This document shows positions 12,392 through 26,284 of a stretch of 64,000 nt of DNA, piece by piece. Each line of letters starts with the position of its first letter. Positions within the stretch are counted from its first letter, which is position 1. The notes under the pieces are model-generated. The model saw only the letters and a list, made by a program, of their open reading frames with translations. It made no database searches and had not been told where the DNA came from. Made by a program: the position numbers and the translations under genes. The stretch is from Punica granatum (taxonomy: Eukaryota > Streptophyta > Magnoliopsida > Myrtales > Lythraceae): the NCBI RefSeq assembly GCF_007655135.1, contig NC_045128.1, positions 11,408,001-11,472,000 of the forward strand, in the 5' to 3' direction.

Positions 12392-13271
12392 AGGTTTTGA
12401 ATTCCGACATTAAAAGTAAAATCCGTCAATTGATAACTTAATTTGCAATTGAACCACATTATCGTGATTATCACATATTTTTCTTTCCGTGAAAGATCTT
12501 GAAAATTATTGGCACTAAAAATAATCTTCAAAGCTTATCGCCTGTTTATTCTTTGGGGTTTTTGTGTCCACAGACAAAGGATTAATCAAAGAAATTAATT
12601 ACATTTAAAAATGTTTTTCTATTGTCTAATTGCATTGTTTTTCTCTTTCTTGTGTCATGGTTTATATTCTTTAGATTAATTTGGAGGTGAGGAGTGGCGT
12701 AGAGGTGGAGCCGTGGAGGTGCTTAATTGAGTTTTGGAACTCAATTTTCTGAGTATTATTAGAAAAATTTTCGTTTTTATTTGATGATAATAATAATAAT
12801 GTTGTCACTTTGAATTATGGTAGACCTATCAAAAGGTTTTGAATTCCTACATTAAAAGTAAAATCCATCAACCGATAACTTAATTTACTGTTGAACCACA
12901 TTGTCGTGATTATCACATACTTTTCTTTCCGTGAAAGATTTTGAAAATTATTGGCACTAAAAAATAATCTTCAAAGGTTTTCGCCTGTTTATTCTTTGGG
13001 GTTTTTGTGTCCACAGACAAAGGATTAATCAAAGAAATTAATTACATTTAAAAATGTTTTTCTATTGTCTAATTGCATTGTTTTTCTCTTTCTTGTGTCA
13101 TGGTTTATATTATTTAGATTAATTTCGAGGTAAGGAGTGGCGTAGAGGTGGAGCCGTGGAGGTGCTTAATTGAGTTTTGGACGTCAATTTTCTGAGTATT
13201 ATTAGAAAAATTTCGATTTTATTTGATGATGATAATAATGTCATCATTCTGAATTATGGTAGACCTATCAA
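12392..13271. repeat. Two-copy tandem duplication, 442-bp period, upstream of the ATL gene
   Basis: Copy 1 (about 12392-12833) and copy 2 (about 12834-13271) match along their whole length, from 'aggttttgaattcc' to 'gaattatggtagacctatc'. They differ by scattered substitutions and a few indels, for example the (TAA)n stretch. Neither copy holds a coding domain. The array begins about 220 bp upstream of the ATL start codon, so it doubles part of that gene's upstream region. Confidence 0.9.
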
Positions 13272-15229
13272 AAAAAAATGATAGACCCAAAATATTAAAA
13301 AGCAGCTCTATCATCATGTCCTCTCGTCTTTGCCAGTTGCTATATAAATATATATCCTTTTCCTGAGGTCATGAACATTATTAGCTTTCTTTCGGTGAAC
13401 CATGAAGACAAGCTTTGTTAATATGCAAAATCAGATGTTTCATGGAACCGCCCCCTAATGAAAACTTAATTAATTCAACACATATAAGTTATTAAAAAAA
13501 TAAATGAAGCTCCATCACCATCGTTAGAGAAAATATGAATTACCCGATTTAGACGTGTATTTGAACTTCTTTTATATCATTCAGTGTGATTAAAGAGTCG
13601 GTAATTTTTGATGGACTATTGAAGGTTCCGACTAAGATTCTCATGTTAGAAAATTAATAGAAGAATCCAAAAATTATTAGTCAACTTAACTTTTTCGATT
13701 GGACATGGATCCTTCTAATTGCAAGTCCAGAAGAATCATAGAAAGATAAGAGAGCAAGATCTATGAGTTCGTATAGTATCGAACCGTACCCTAAATCCAG
13801 ACTCCAGAACTACAAAGATAAGCACGCCATGTTGGTTAGTCGACCTAGTTTGAGAGAGTGGGAGGTTTGGTTCACTCCACTTACATGATTAAACTTTTGG
13901 AATTCGATACAGTCTCATTCATGTGTAGACGGAGCGATAATTTTAGAAATTTATGTTATATGAATTCTCGACTGGTTTTAATATAATTTATGGTAGTCTC
14001 CTAGCAAAAGTAGTTCAACTTCAGAGTAGTATTATCGTCCTGCAAGAAAATGAAAAACTATGCGACTATTTGCCGTTGTATTTTAAAATTTCTCTTATCA
14101 CTTTCGTCATGTTATTAAATACGGAACATCAAAGAATCAGAACTAATTGTGAACTGTCAAAACCTTAATAATTGACAAGGCAATTAAAAAGTCAAACTTT
14201 GATGTCATTTAAATTAAGCAAAAAGAAAGTCAAAGCTTGGATCAATTCTAGCTTTGGCACGAAGGTGATCCTGCTCCACAACCCATTTGAGGAATTATAT
14301 GATACCTGTTCGGAAGTCTGTTTTTTATTTTTTATGAATAATTATATACGAGTCAGACTTCTCTACCTTTCCTCCAGTTTGGTCGCTAATAGATAACAAT
14401 CAAATCAACATCTACTAACAATAATTTTAACCTATGTCTACTATCCAACTTGCATCATCTGCGCGATACATGATTTCGAACAATAAGATATACGAGTTAA
14501 GAGTCTGACCTCATGGTTAAGTAAAAGTGACACTTCATGCACCACAACTAAAACTACAGGAATGGCCTCAGTGATGCGGGAATCGACCATGGCCAACTGC
14601 AGCTAATTTCTCGACCCGGGCGATCTCTGAGCATTACATGGTTGGATTGGCTTCCCATAAAATCCACTAAATGATCAGCTTCAATTAGGAAAGATTTTGC
14701 GCAAAAAGAAAATTGTAAAGGCACTCGGAAAGTCATATTGGAGAGAATCGAGTTTGAAACCTCTTGATTTCATAAATGAGAGTGTATTATTGTATTACAA
14801 ATTTATAGCAAGTTATAACGAAAGATTAAGAAGATTCCTATAATTAAAAAAATGGCACCCTAATCAAATTATTAATTGCATATTCTATCTTTCGTTGGTT
14901 CTTTCTCACGTAACACAGTAAGCAAAGATTTTCTAAGTAAATATTGCCCATTCTACTGTAATTAATATTATAGCTAAATAGCTTACGGATCCCTCTTATA
15001 ACCCCTAAAAAATATATTATAGCTAAATAAGTTAATTAATGTATGAATTTATAGACCTCTCTTATAATAAAAAAAAAACGTTGCCTGATTTTGCAGTAAA
15101 TATAATGGGATTATATTAGGGCGTTGTCCTATGCCTTTTTTTTTTTTTAGTTTTCCTGATTGCGAGATTTAGCTCCTAATGTTAGGATTTAACTAGGGTA
15201 GCAATTCGTGTCATGTCAGGTTTATATTG
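13272..15229. other. AT-rich intergenic sequence
   Basis: No gene, domain or clear transposon terminus is seen. Short frames near 13953-14396 lack recognisable protein similarity. Poly-A and poly-T runs near 15070 and 15140 are simple sequence. Confidence 0.4.
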
Positions 15230-16759
15230 TCGTGTGTCAGCACCCCATTTTGGTCCACAAGTCAAACAATGCCCATCAATAGCAAACAATTCCACGACTT
15301 GAGTGTTATCACATAAAAAAGGCTCGACATAGCGAAAAATCCCTATTCATCCTCAAGTTAGCAAAAACAAGCAGATGACATGTTCATACGACAGAAGAAC
15401 TTCATTGGTCATCAAAAGCCAACAGAGAAACTAGAGAGGTCAACAACTTCCAAAACCGGCGTTTTTAGAGTACACTGCGAACAATGCTATTTTCTGATGG
15501 TTCACTCAACCATAAGAAAATATCCAATATTAGACTTCAAAAATCCACATCAGTGCCAAACAGATGAAAAGTGTCTTCAAACACATTTTGCAGATCATCT
15601 GCTCTATACAGAACAACTTTCTGTATATAGACAACTTTTCAATGGAAGTCCAAAAATGCCGGGTTATCAGAGAAAAGTTAATTCCTAATGTCAGCTGCAG
15701 CCACGTCCCCCAAGCATACAGAGCATTAGCATTGCTTTAGACTGTCTCCCGAAAGCCATACAGACACCTCGAATGACTTCCGAGCGATGGAACAAGCATA
15801 CCCTTATTTGGAAAGGGATAACCGGAGATTGGTCTGACAGAATAACGGAAAACCAAGTAGACCCTGCATTGCCCTGAAAACTCCAACAGACAGATGCAAT
15901 TAGGCAAAACAGACAGCAAAACCCTTTTCAGTTTCCCGAGTAATCTCCGAAGAGTAGAAAATGTCATTTTCAGTGGAAATCCATATCCGGAGGTCCTTTT
16001 TGCGGAAACTTGACACCGGACGATTAGCCTACACTGTGCTAGCCATCCTAAAGCTCAGTGTGGAATCATCAAACTGAACTGCACAACTCATCTTGACCTC
16101 CCAAACAATGCCTTAAAGGTCTCAGATGCGTTTTTCAAGTCCTTAGAGGTTTGTTTTTGACAAACAGAGATCACAGTGATCTCCGGATCGCTCGAGCAAC
16201 TCAGAAAGCAATATGAGAAATCCAGTTTCGGCCTCCTAGGACGTCTCCGGCTTCACATTTTCAATACTGGCTTAAGGGTCAACTATTCATTCCAACTGAC
16301 AATGCATATTAAAATGACCAACGCAGAACACAGATGCGAGATATGCCATCAGAAATGGTTAACTTCGCTCTGATTACTTAAAATGAGCAAAACCGGCTTT
16401 CGAATCTCATGACCACACAAGGCATTTTTTCATGGAAAATGGCAATCTTGGGCTCATTTGAACCGTTTTATCGCGTACATCACCGATTCGATGTTCAATT
16501 TGAAACAAGGGCCTCGAACGCACGATCAATCAAGACTCGAGCTTTCTCCTGAATCAACTCCAACCCAAGTAGGACCCACGGCATCTTCTTCCCCTTTTGC
16601 TCAAGACAAAGCTAGCCAAATTGCATACAAAATATCTAGCTTTCTTCTTCATGAAGAATAGTTGGTGGAGATTCATCCATATCTTCATTAAGCTAACCGA
16701 ATTTTGCTAAGCTAGCCTCTAATTGCACTTTGCTTTCACTAATTGCTCATTAACTTTGC

Positions 16760-16768
16760 CTATATATT
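16760..16768 (+). promoter_or_regulatory. TATA-like box of the outer LTR
   Basis: CTATATATT at about 1.53 kb into the LTR, in the same context as the boxes in the other two copies. Confidence 0.4.
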
Positions 16769-17367
16769 GCTCAAGGATCATTAAGCTAATCACTTTTGCT
16801 CTTGCATACTCTCACTAGCTTTCTCCTTCTAAGAATGCTCTCAATTCTCCCTTAGCTCCAGTAGCAATACAACAACCCAATCCAAGCAAAAACCCTTAGA
16901 GATTAAGTCGGAATCCATGGCGTTCACTATTCCGACTTATATCCAAAATTTTCCAAACTTCATGGCTCACATGTTTTGGACCCAAGGAGTTCATTTCTGA
17001 ACTCAGTTTTTTTTTTTTTATTTGAAGTGGTTTTCTCATTATTTGGGATCGATTTCAACATTTCAGGTTAAGATCGTGCTCTCGGGTGAACAGTGCACCC
17101 GTCACCACGAGCGCCAACACCCGTCACCGTGCGTGCGCCAACGCCCGTCACTGCTAGCGCCAGCGCCTACCACCGCGAGCTCATGCGCCCGTGCGCCCCA
17201 GATGTCCCCTACATGCATGCACGTTCGCACTTCCTCGACGTCCCAACTCACCCGAACGTGCTACCTTCGCACCCAAAATCCTTTTAAGGATTCCACCGAG
17301 TCACCCGACTTTCAAACCCTTCCCGACTCTTTCCTCATATCCCGAGGCTAGGTATAACATTCCCGAC

Positions 17368-20300
17368 TGTCAACACCCCCATTTTGGTCCATCCAGCAAA
17401 TGAAGCTCATTGACAGCATACAAGCTATGACTTGAGCAAAGTACAGAAAAACGACTCAACAGAGCGAAAAATCATTATTCATCCTCAAGTCGGCGAAATC
17501 GGGCAAATGACACATACACCTGACAGAAGGGCTCTAGGGGTCACCAAAAGGCAACAGAGCGACCAGAGAGCTCAACAATGTCCAAAACCGGCATTTTCAG
17601 TAAATCACACGGACGGTACTATTTTCCGATAGTTCGCTCGATCGTCGGAAGATAGCCAATATTGGACTTCAAAAATCCACTTCAATGCCAAACAGATGAA
17701 AAGTGTCCCCAAAGGCATTTTGCAAATCATCTGCTCTATACAGAACAACTTTCTATATACAGACAACTTTTCAGTGGAAGTCCAAAAATGCCGGTTTCCT
17801 GGAGAAAAGTTAATTCCAAATGTCATATTCGGCTATGCCCTACTAGTACACAGAGCATGAACAATGCTTCAGATTGTCTCTTGGAAGTCACACAGACACT
17901 TGAAATGACTTCCAAGCGACGAAACAAGCATACCCCTCTTCGGAAGAGCATAGCCGGAGACTGGTCTGATGGAATTACGGCAAACGAATTTCGTATTGCA
18001 TTACCCTGAAAACTTTAGCAGACATTCACAATTGGGCAAAACAGATAGCAGAACCCTTCTCAGTTTCCCAAGTAACCTCCGAGGAGCAGAAATAGTCATT
18101 TTCAGTGGAAAGGCATATCCGGAGGTCCTTTTTACGGAAACTTGACGCCGGAAGCCTGCGCTACACAGTGGTACACACTCCAAGGCTTAATGTGAAATCG
18201 TCGGACTGAACTGCACAACGTGTCTAGGCCTCCTGAGCATTGCTTTAAAAGTCTCAGATACACTTTTCAAGTCCTTAGAGATCCAGTCTTGACAAACGAA
18301 GATCACATTGATTTCCGGAACACCCAAGCAACTCAGAAAGAATCTGAGAAATCCAACTTCAGACTCCTAGGACGTCTCCGGCTTCACATTTGCATTACCG
18401 GCTTAAGGGTCAATTGTTCACGTTGTCTGACAATTCATGTCAAAATGACCAACGTGGGATGTAGATACAAGATATGTTGTTAGAAGCGGTTAACTTCGCT
18501 CCGGTCACCCGGAACGGGCAAAAACGGCTTCCGAGTCTCGTACGCACCCGAAGCATTCTTCCACGAAAATTGACAATATTGGGTTTATCGGGATCGTTTT
18601 CTCGCGCACATTATCGATACAACGTTCTTTCAAGTCACAGAACTCGAACACGTACCGATCGACATCCGAGCATTCCCGATTCACCTCCAATCTCGTGTGG
18701 GACTCACGGGACCTTCTCGCCCTTGCCAAAGACAAGAAGAACCACCCCTCTCTTGTCATCTTCTTCTTCAAGCTAAGAAGACAACTTGCCTTTGTCTTCC
18801 TTTTGCAAAATATCTAAGTGTTTCAATTCAACACTCCAACTTCCCATCCAAGCCATCAATGCTCTTATCTCTTCTCCATTAATGCAATGGATGAGGATTG
18901 AGCTTGATATTTCCTTAAGAAATTCGGATTCTACTAATCCATGGCCCTAATTGCACTTTTCTTCACTAATCTTGCATTTAAGCTTTCCTATATATTGTCC
19001 AAATGTTATTAACTTAATCATACACCTTCAAGCACTCTCTCTCTAGCATTTCTCACTCAAACAAAAGCCCTCAACCTCCCAAGAACTTCAGCAAAATCGC
19101 AGCAAGCAAGAACCACCCAAAAACCAAGCAAAACACTCAAGACTTAAGTCGGAATCCATCCCGACTTAAATCCAAACTTCACCAAACTTCATATCCTACA
19201 TGTTTTCGACCCCCTCTATCCGTTTCCGAGCTTAGATTTCAAGTTTGAAGCCTCTAAGTTAGAGAATCAGCTCAGTACAGAATCGAGCACAGTTTTGGCC
19301 CAGCCGGGTCAAAACTTCCAACCCTGTTTTCTCACCTTTTCGAGTCGGTCTGAACTTTCAAAACCTATCAAACACCTCCGGGGGTTCGTTAGGAGTCACC
19401 GACCTTGCTCAAATATTCCATCGGAATCCACCGTTACGAATTCCGACCCAAAAACTGCTCAGTCGGGCCGGCGTTTCTGACTGTCTGTTCGGTTTTCTTG
19501 TAGATCGGATCGATTCATGACCCTTTTCGACAAAAGACCCCTTCTATAACCTCCAGGGGTCAGTTAGGAGTCAGGAGCCGTTGGTCTTGCTCACAAATTC
19601 CATCGGAATCCATCGTTATGAATTCCGACCCGAAAACTGCCCAGTCCGGCCAGTTTCCAGACGTGCTCTGTTTTCGGTGATTTTTGCAGGACTCTACGGG
19701 TCGACTCGGAAACTCTGGGAACAAACGACCACCACGGTCACCTAGAGGGGTCCCTTGGCTACCCAAGGCCGCAGACCTTGCCTCAAAAGTCCATCAGGAG
19801 CCTCCGTGGCGACGTCCGACCCGACTTGTGCCAGTCGGGTCTGTTGCTACCATTCGAGTCTGTTCAAGCCAAAACAGCCCAAACCCGACCCACCAACTGT
19901 CCAACCCGACTCTTGAAAGTCCCATCCCGCCTCTCGGGACTAGGTATGACCAGTCCCGACTTAGAGGAGCTAGGACTTTTACATTATTGTTGTGTTTATG
20001 GAGTTTTAAGGGGTTTTAAGCATGATTTTAATTTCGAACTTTAATATTATGCAATTTCCTTATTACACCATGCATGTTTATCATAGTTTAACGTGCTAGT
20101 ATGTCGGAAAATATTTAAATCGAAGTCGAGGAAACCATCCCGACCCGGAAAAGCCGAGATCGTTCTGGTTAACCTCTCCATGAGGTAACCAAGAGCATTC
20201 TTGACCTTTTTGGGTCAAGACCGGATTCCTTTGCCCCGATTTAAATTGTTTCCCGAGTTTTATTGTTTTTCTCACATCCATGAAGTCGGTATTGTTTTAT

Positions 20301-22642
20301 CGATTCCTTAAATAATATGTTTGTGCATGTTTGCATGTTTGAATGTGTTATTTAAATCATGATAATACCGACTTTTGTTTAATCGTGTTATTTAACATGT
20401 TTGATGTTTGAGCATGCGAGAAACGATTCAAAACAAGACGGGGAAAACTCGTGAAACCAAATAAAAGCCATGAGACCTCTCGGTTTTCTCCAAGGAGAAT
20501 AGGCCGAGAGTCTCATGGAGTTATTCGGGTTCCATGAGGCTTTCTCTTCCCGTTTTAAATCCGTTCTCGGATTTCGTGTAATTTGCAAGTTCAATTACAT
20601 CGAGAATTTCACATGAAATGTCTTTCCAAACCAAAATATGCATGGATTCACAATTCGGAGACCCTTTCGGGCCTATTAGGACCAAAGGGTGTTTTGGCCA
20701 TCGTTGGTCGAATCATCCTCGGTCTTTCTTGACCCGTCTTGGTCGCCGAATCACAAATCGTTTTCACAATTAATGCATTCGGCACAACCCTTAAGCATTA
20801 ATTTCATAAACAGGTAAATCGGGACACTCACATGATTAAACCCACTTCATACTGATAAAGTTTACACGAATTGGCCATTAACTGATAACTCGCGTCGATG
20901 AGTTGTCAAATGACGTTTGTGCCCTTTTCAAACTTATCAATTTCAAAACCCGAAACGCGCGGTCCGACGTAGCATGGACGTCTGAAAAGGGCTTATGTGT
21001 CTCAATTTGAGTTTTTACCTTATTCCAAGTAACTCAGGTCAGAATACATAAGATTTTTCTAGATCTCTTCCGGGCAGATCGACCGATTCTTTGGCTTTTT
21101 CAGGGTTCTTGCATAACCCTGGACGATCCAGGGAATTGGTTGACATCGGCTACAGGCCGAGGTGGTCCACACTACGATGTTTCCCCTTTTCTGAAAATAA
21201 TTTTCAAATAAAGGGCAAAATCGTCTTTTCACAATTCAGCGACACCCCTAGGGTTAGCATGACAAGAACACTACAGTACGAGATAAGAACGGGCTACCTG
21301 TTCAGGTGTAGGTTCATCTGCATAGCTTTTTCTTATCTAATTGATGAGTTTCTGTCATCCTAATATGGACTCGAGTAACTAGAACAGTTATCTCTGTCAG
21401 AAAACATGCAAAATGCTGATTAACCTTTCACTCGACCTAACCAAACACTAGATAATGGTTAGGAGGAATTCTAGATTCCAAATCTAGAGTCAAAATACGA
21501 GTTTGGCTAATTCAGTGGAAATTCAGTGTCACAATACATTACAACTGTAAAAGCAATCCACATACAGGAAACTTGACTACAGACATCCGATATGTCAAGT
21601 TCTCAAACCAAAGCCGAATGCTAAAACATTAGCACTCGTTTGTTTGTCTAGGGTAGGATTTGCATGCCAAAGTACCCCGGATTAACAATTTGCTAAAACA
21701 CATACATTTGATAGTAACAAACACTTTGTCTATTATTAACATGTTGTGTGTTATCTTTCCGCACCTGTTTGCCATGCGGGTTGAGCCTGATTCCTAGGCC
21801 GAATAATATTAGGGTTCAAAGCCCTAATCATCGATCACAGGGTCCAACACCCTAACCATCACTCACAAAGTCCAATGCCCTATTCAATGAGAGCGTGCAT
21901 TGAATTTCAGTTCTTCGGTATTTCCCTAAACTCACGGTGAGTTAGAGCGGAATAATAAGCGAATGCGAGTCGACTGGAATTCAGCCATTTGTAATTTATA
22001 TTTTTTGTTTTCGAGAGTATTGTAAAGACTTTTATTTTGTACATTCATTCTGTGAGAATTCCAGTCGGTGAGCGGACGGTTCGAGAGTCGAATCATTCAA
22101 ATCGGTCCCATGCTTGCCCAGACAAAAGTAAATCCAAGATCTCGTGGTTTTGGTTCACGCAAGAATTCAACCTCCGCGATTTGATGAACTGTAATGCAAG
22201 ATTGTGAATCAATTCTCCGACACGCAAGTTTACTTCTCTCTCGGCTTCTCAACCGACATCATTTAATTCATCGAATATTAGGTGTCAAAACGTGCGAGCC
22301 GAGTGCAACTTAATCCATGCGGTAAATAATAAAACATGCAAGCCTAGCAAACCAGAGTATCGAAAGGGCGTGCGGGATATAGGCCCGCACGTAACATGAA
22401 CCCCCAAACTCGGACTTTCCGTTCCGCACAGATCAATGCCTTAACAACAACTAGGTGTTTCATACCCCTAGACCTGGGTAACTTATCCGCCCTCGGCCTA
22501 CGGGTTGTAAAATGATAAGTGGCGACTCCTTCTCTCATGCGTGTCCGTCAAGTGTCCCCACGGGAAGGTGGACACTCCCAAGCCGCGCGATCCAAAAGCG
22601 CGCATGCGGGCCCCGACGAGAGTCCACATTCAAGTCCGTACA
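17368..22642 (+). mobile_element. Inner solo LTR (5.3 kb) nested in the outer LTR
   Basis: It begins TGTCAACACCCC and ends 'agtccgtaca', with a perfect 5-bp target duplication CCGAC at 17363-17367 and 22643-22647. Outside these repeats the outer LTR resumes without loss: 'attcccgac' on the left joins 'ttagaggagttag' on the right, as the corresponding uninterrupted site inside this copy ('cagtcccgacttagagg', about 19945-19965) confirms. It aligns block by block with the outer LTR and contains no protein-coding remnant. It arose by insertion of a full element followed by LTR-LTR recombination, and is younger than its host LTR. Confidence 0.88.
18988..18996 (+). promoter_or_regulatory. TATA-like box of the inner LTR
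   Basis: CTATATATT in a pyrimidine-rich stretch about 1.62 kb into the LTR, matching the position in the outer copy. Confidence 0.4.
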
Positions 22643-25344
22643 CCGACTTAGAGGAGTTAGGGTTTTTTCCATTTATTGCATGTTTATGGAGTAATATGGT
22701 ATATTAAGCATGTTTCATTAGCAAACTTGTATTTTTATGCATTTTCACGTAATATTATACATGTTCATCCTCAAATAATGTGCTAACATGTCAGGAAATG
22801 TTTGGATCGTCATCTAGAAGACCATCCCGACCCGGGAAAAGCAAAGAAAGCCCTCGGCTTCCTCTCTAAGTGAGGTGACCGAGAGTTACTTTGCTCTTTT
22901 TGGGTTATGGTGTGTCTTCTTGACCCGATTCAAGTTCAATTCTAGAGTTTTTATTGTGTTTTCCCACATGCATGAAGTTGGTATTGTTTTATCGATTCCT
23001 TAAATAACATGATTGTGCATGTTTGCATGTTTGAATGTGCTATTCAACTCATGGCAATACCGACTTTTGTTAAAATATGTGTTATTTATCGTGTTTGTTA
23101 TTTGAGCACGCGAGAAATGATTGAAAACGAGACGGGGAAACCTCGTGGAACCCGATTTGGGCCATGGGACCTCTCGGCTTTCTCCAATGAGAAGTGGTCG
23201 AGAGCCTCATGGACTTATTGGGGTCCCATGAGGCTTCATCTCCCCATTTTAAGTCCGTTCTCAGATTTTGTGTAAATTGTAATTTCCTTTACATCGCAAA
23301 TCTCGCATAAAATGTCTTTTTAAGCAACATGCATGGATTCGAGTATCGATGACTCTTTCGGGTCCATTTGGTTATGAGGGTGTTTTCTTGGTCATTTGAC
23401 CGAATTGTCCTCGATCCTTATGGAACTGTCTTGGTCACTGAGTCACGAATCGTTTTCAACAAATTAATACATTCAGCAATAACCCTTAAGCATTAATTTC
23501 ACGAACGGGTTAATCGGGACGCTCACACGGTTAATTCATTCAACTTTAATAACTTTGCACAAATTAGATATTAATTTGTAACTTGCGTCGATGATTTACA
23601 AAATGATGTTAATGCCCTTTTCAAAATTCCCATACTTTAAAATCTGAGATATGCAATACGATGAAAAAGGACATCTAGGAGAAACTTGTGTGTTTTGACT
23701 TGAGCTTTACTTGATTTCAGGTAATTCAGGTCGGAATACAGAAGTTCCTTTCAGATCACTTCCGAATAGATCGACCAAATCTTCGGTTTTTATGGGGTTC
23801 TCACATAACCCTAAAAAACCCAAGGAATTGGTCGGCGCCGGTAGGTCGAATTGGTCCGTATTGCGCTGTTTCCCTTTTCTAAAAACAAATTTTCAAGTCA
23901 AGGGCAAGAGTGTCATTTTGTAATTTGGCGACATCCTAGGGTTAGTTTGACAGAAACACGACGGTATCGGAATAGGGACGGGCTACTTGTTCAGGTGCAG
24001 GTTCATCTTCATAGCCCTTTTTGTTCCCACTGATGAGTTTCTGTCCTCATAATGTAGTTTATGGTGCTAGTCGGGTATTTTATATCAAAATATAATTACA
24101 TGACTAATCTTCTCACTCGATCTAACCAAACGCTAGAAATGATTAGGAGGAATTCTAGGTTCCAAATCTAGAGTCAAAACACAAGTTGGATGAATTCAGT
24201 GTAATTCAGTGTCACAACACCGAATCGTTGTAAAAACAATCCACACACACGAGACTTGACTACGAACATATGATATGTCAAGTTTTCAAACCAAAGCCGA
24301 ATGCTAAAAAATTAGCACACATTTGTTTGTCTAGGGTAGGATTTACATGCCAAAATACCCCGGACTAATAACTTGCTAATCCACGTAAATTCGGTGAATA
24401 CAAACACATTGTCTGTTATTCACATGCCACTTGTTACCTTTTTGTACTTGTTTATCATGCGGGTCGAGCTCAATCCCTAGGACGAATAGCACTTGGGTTC
24501 AACGCCCTAATCACCACTCACAGGGTCCAACGCCCTATTCAGTGAGAGCATATTCGAATTTCAATTTTTCGATTTTTTCCCTAAACTCACAGTGAGTTAG
24601 AGCGGAATAATAACCAAATGCGAGCTGACTGAGATTTGATCATTTGTAATTATAATTTTGTTGTATTATTTTCGAGAGCTCATTGTAAGGATTTTATCTT
24701 GTACATTCAGTTTGTAAGAATCTTAGTCGGTGAGCAAACGGTCCGAGAGTCGAATCATTTGAATCGGTTTCATGCTTGCCCAAAGGAAAGTAAATCCAAG
24801 ATCTCACGGTTCTGGTTCACGTAGGGATTCAACTGTCATGGTTTGATGAACTGTAACACAAGATTGTGAACCAATTCCCCGACATGCAGATTTACTTCTC
24901 TCTCGGCTTCTCAATCGACATCGTTTAATTCACCGAATTTACGGTGTCAAAACGTTTGAGCTGAGCACAGCTTAATTCACATGATGAATTATTAAAATAT
25001 GCAACCCTAGCAAACCAGAGAACCGAAAGGGCGTGCAGGATATAGGCCCACATGTAACATGAACCCCAGAACTAGGACTTTTCGGTTCCGCACAGATCAA
25101 TGCCTTAGCAAAAACTAGATGTTCCATACCCCTAGACCGAGGTAACTTATCCGCCTTCGATCTTCGGATCGTAAAATGATAAGTGGCGACTCCTTCTCAC
25201 GTGTGTCTATCACACATTCCCGGAAAGGTGGACACTCCCAAGCCGCGCGATCCAAAAGCGCACATGCGAGCCTCGACGAGAGTCCACATTCGGCTCCGTA
25301 CATCGTGTCTATATAGATTCGTGTCATCAAAGTCATAACCCGTA

Positions 25345-25565
25345 CACGACACGATTATTAAACGGGTTTGATTTTGAAAACACGAACACGACCTATTTAT
25401 ATCCGTGTCAACCCGGACGAGACCTGTTGAACCTGTTTATCAAAACGTGTCATAATAGGTACAAGTATCCATACATGACACGATTATTAAACGGTTTAGA
25501 TTTTGAAAACACGAACACGACCTGTTTATATCTATGTTAAACCGGACACGACATCGAACACAGAC
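25345..25565. repeat. Two-copy tandem repeat, about 129-bp period
   Basis: The stretch 'gacacgattattaaacgg' with the following 'gaaaacacgaacacgacct' occurs twice, starting near 25348 and 25477. The left flank of the outer LTR (about 15205-15234) has the same 'cgtgtcatgtc...' character, so that LTR inserted next to or into this repeat. Confidence 0.65.
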
Positions 25566-26170
25566 TGAGTAGAGAGAGAGAATCAATTAGGTTAAGGCTT
25601 AGTTGACAATCGAGAACTCAATCGGGGCTTCCCTTGACTGAGAGTCAGGAGAGAGATTCAAATCGAAATTAGGGTTAAAGTTGTGCAATTGGACTTCAAT
25701 AGGGCTACAATTGACAATCGAGAACTCGCTAATTATGTCAAAGACTTGGATTAGAGTGCAGCGAGGGCTGGAGGAGTATCGGAGCATGAGCGAGACCAAA
25801 GGGACAAAGTCAGGAATCGTCTGTGCTTCAGCCTTCAGAGGGTCCGGGAGGGCAAAGACCGTCAGGGTGAGATCATAGTGACACTGCGTCGCGTCAAGGT
25901 GGGATCACCGTGGCGCCTGGAGTGGTTAAGGGCTCAAGGTCGTCTCCGTCTCATCTGAGTTGTCTTTGACTGAGTCTCTATTGTCAAGAAAGAAAGAAAG
26001 ATAAGAACTGATAGAACAGAGAGAGGCGGAAGGAATGAACTGTCTGTATTAGTATTACCCTATTAGGGTTAGTAAGGATATTTTTGTAATTTTAGTATAA
26101 ATGAATTAATGGGTTACACGACTGTCACTTTGTTCTGGAGCATCTACAGTAAAAAATCATCGTTGCATCT
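25566..26170. other. Unassigned spacer
   Basis: No supported gene. The reading frames at 25599-25878 lack recognisable domains. Confidence 0.3.
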
Positions 26171-26284
26171 CATGTGTCTACTCGATTACGACTGACTGAC
26201 ATGTTTACCAAGGCACTTGGGAAGGATCGTTTTCAATTTCTCCTTGGCAAATTGGGCGTTCACGATCTTCACGCTCCAACTTGA
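26171..26284 (+). pseudogene. Copia polyprotein remnant (end of RNase H)
   Basis: In one frame the sequence encodes TDMFTKALGKDRFQF and continues to LGVHDLHAPT then a stop. This is the characteristic C-terminus of Ty1/copia polyproteins. Nothing of the reverse transcriptase or integrase remains upstream. Confidence 0.8.

Larger units (their letters stand above)
15235..25302 (+). mobile_element. Outer solo LTR (about 4.8 kb net), split by a nested LTR
   Basis: It starts TGTCAGCACCCC and ends 'ctccgtaca', so it has TG...CA ends. It is flanked by the 5-bp direct repeat TCGTG (15230-15234 and 25303-25307), the length made by LTR-retrotransposon integrases. The inner LTR (17368-22642) interrupts it, leaving 2,133 bp plus 2,655 bp of its own sequence. 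No gag-pol, primer-binding site or polypurine tract lies between its ends, so it is a solo LTR. LTRs near 5 kb are known in Ogre/Tat gypsy elements and in LARDs; which family this is cannot be decided without an internal region. Confidence 0.85.

Noticed and set aside
15380..25336. Many 60-115 codon frames across the nested LTRs
   Set aside because: Equivalent frames are broken in the sister copy, and no gag, protease, reverse transcriptase or integrase motif is present.
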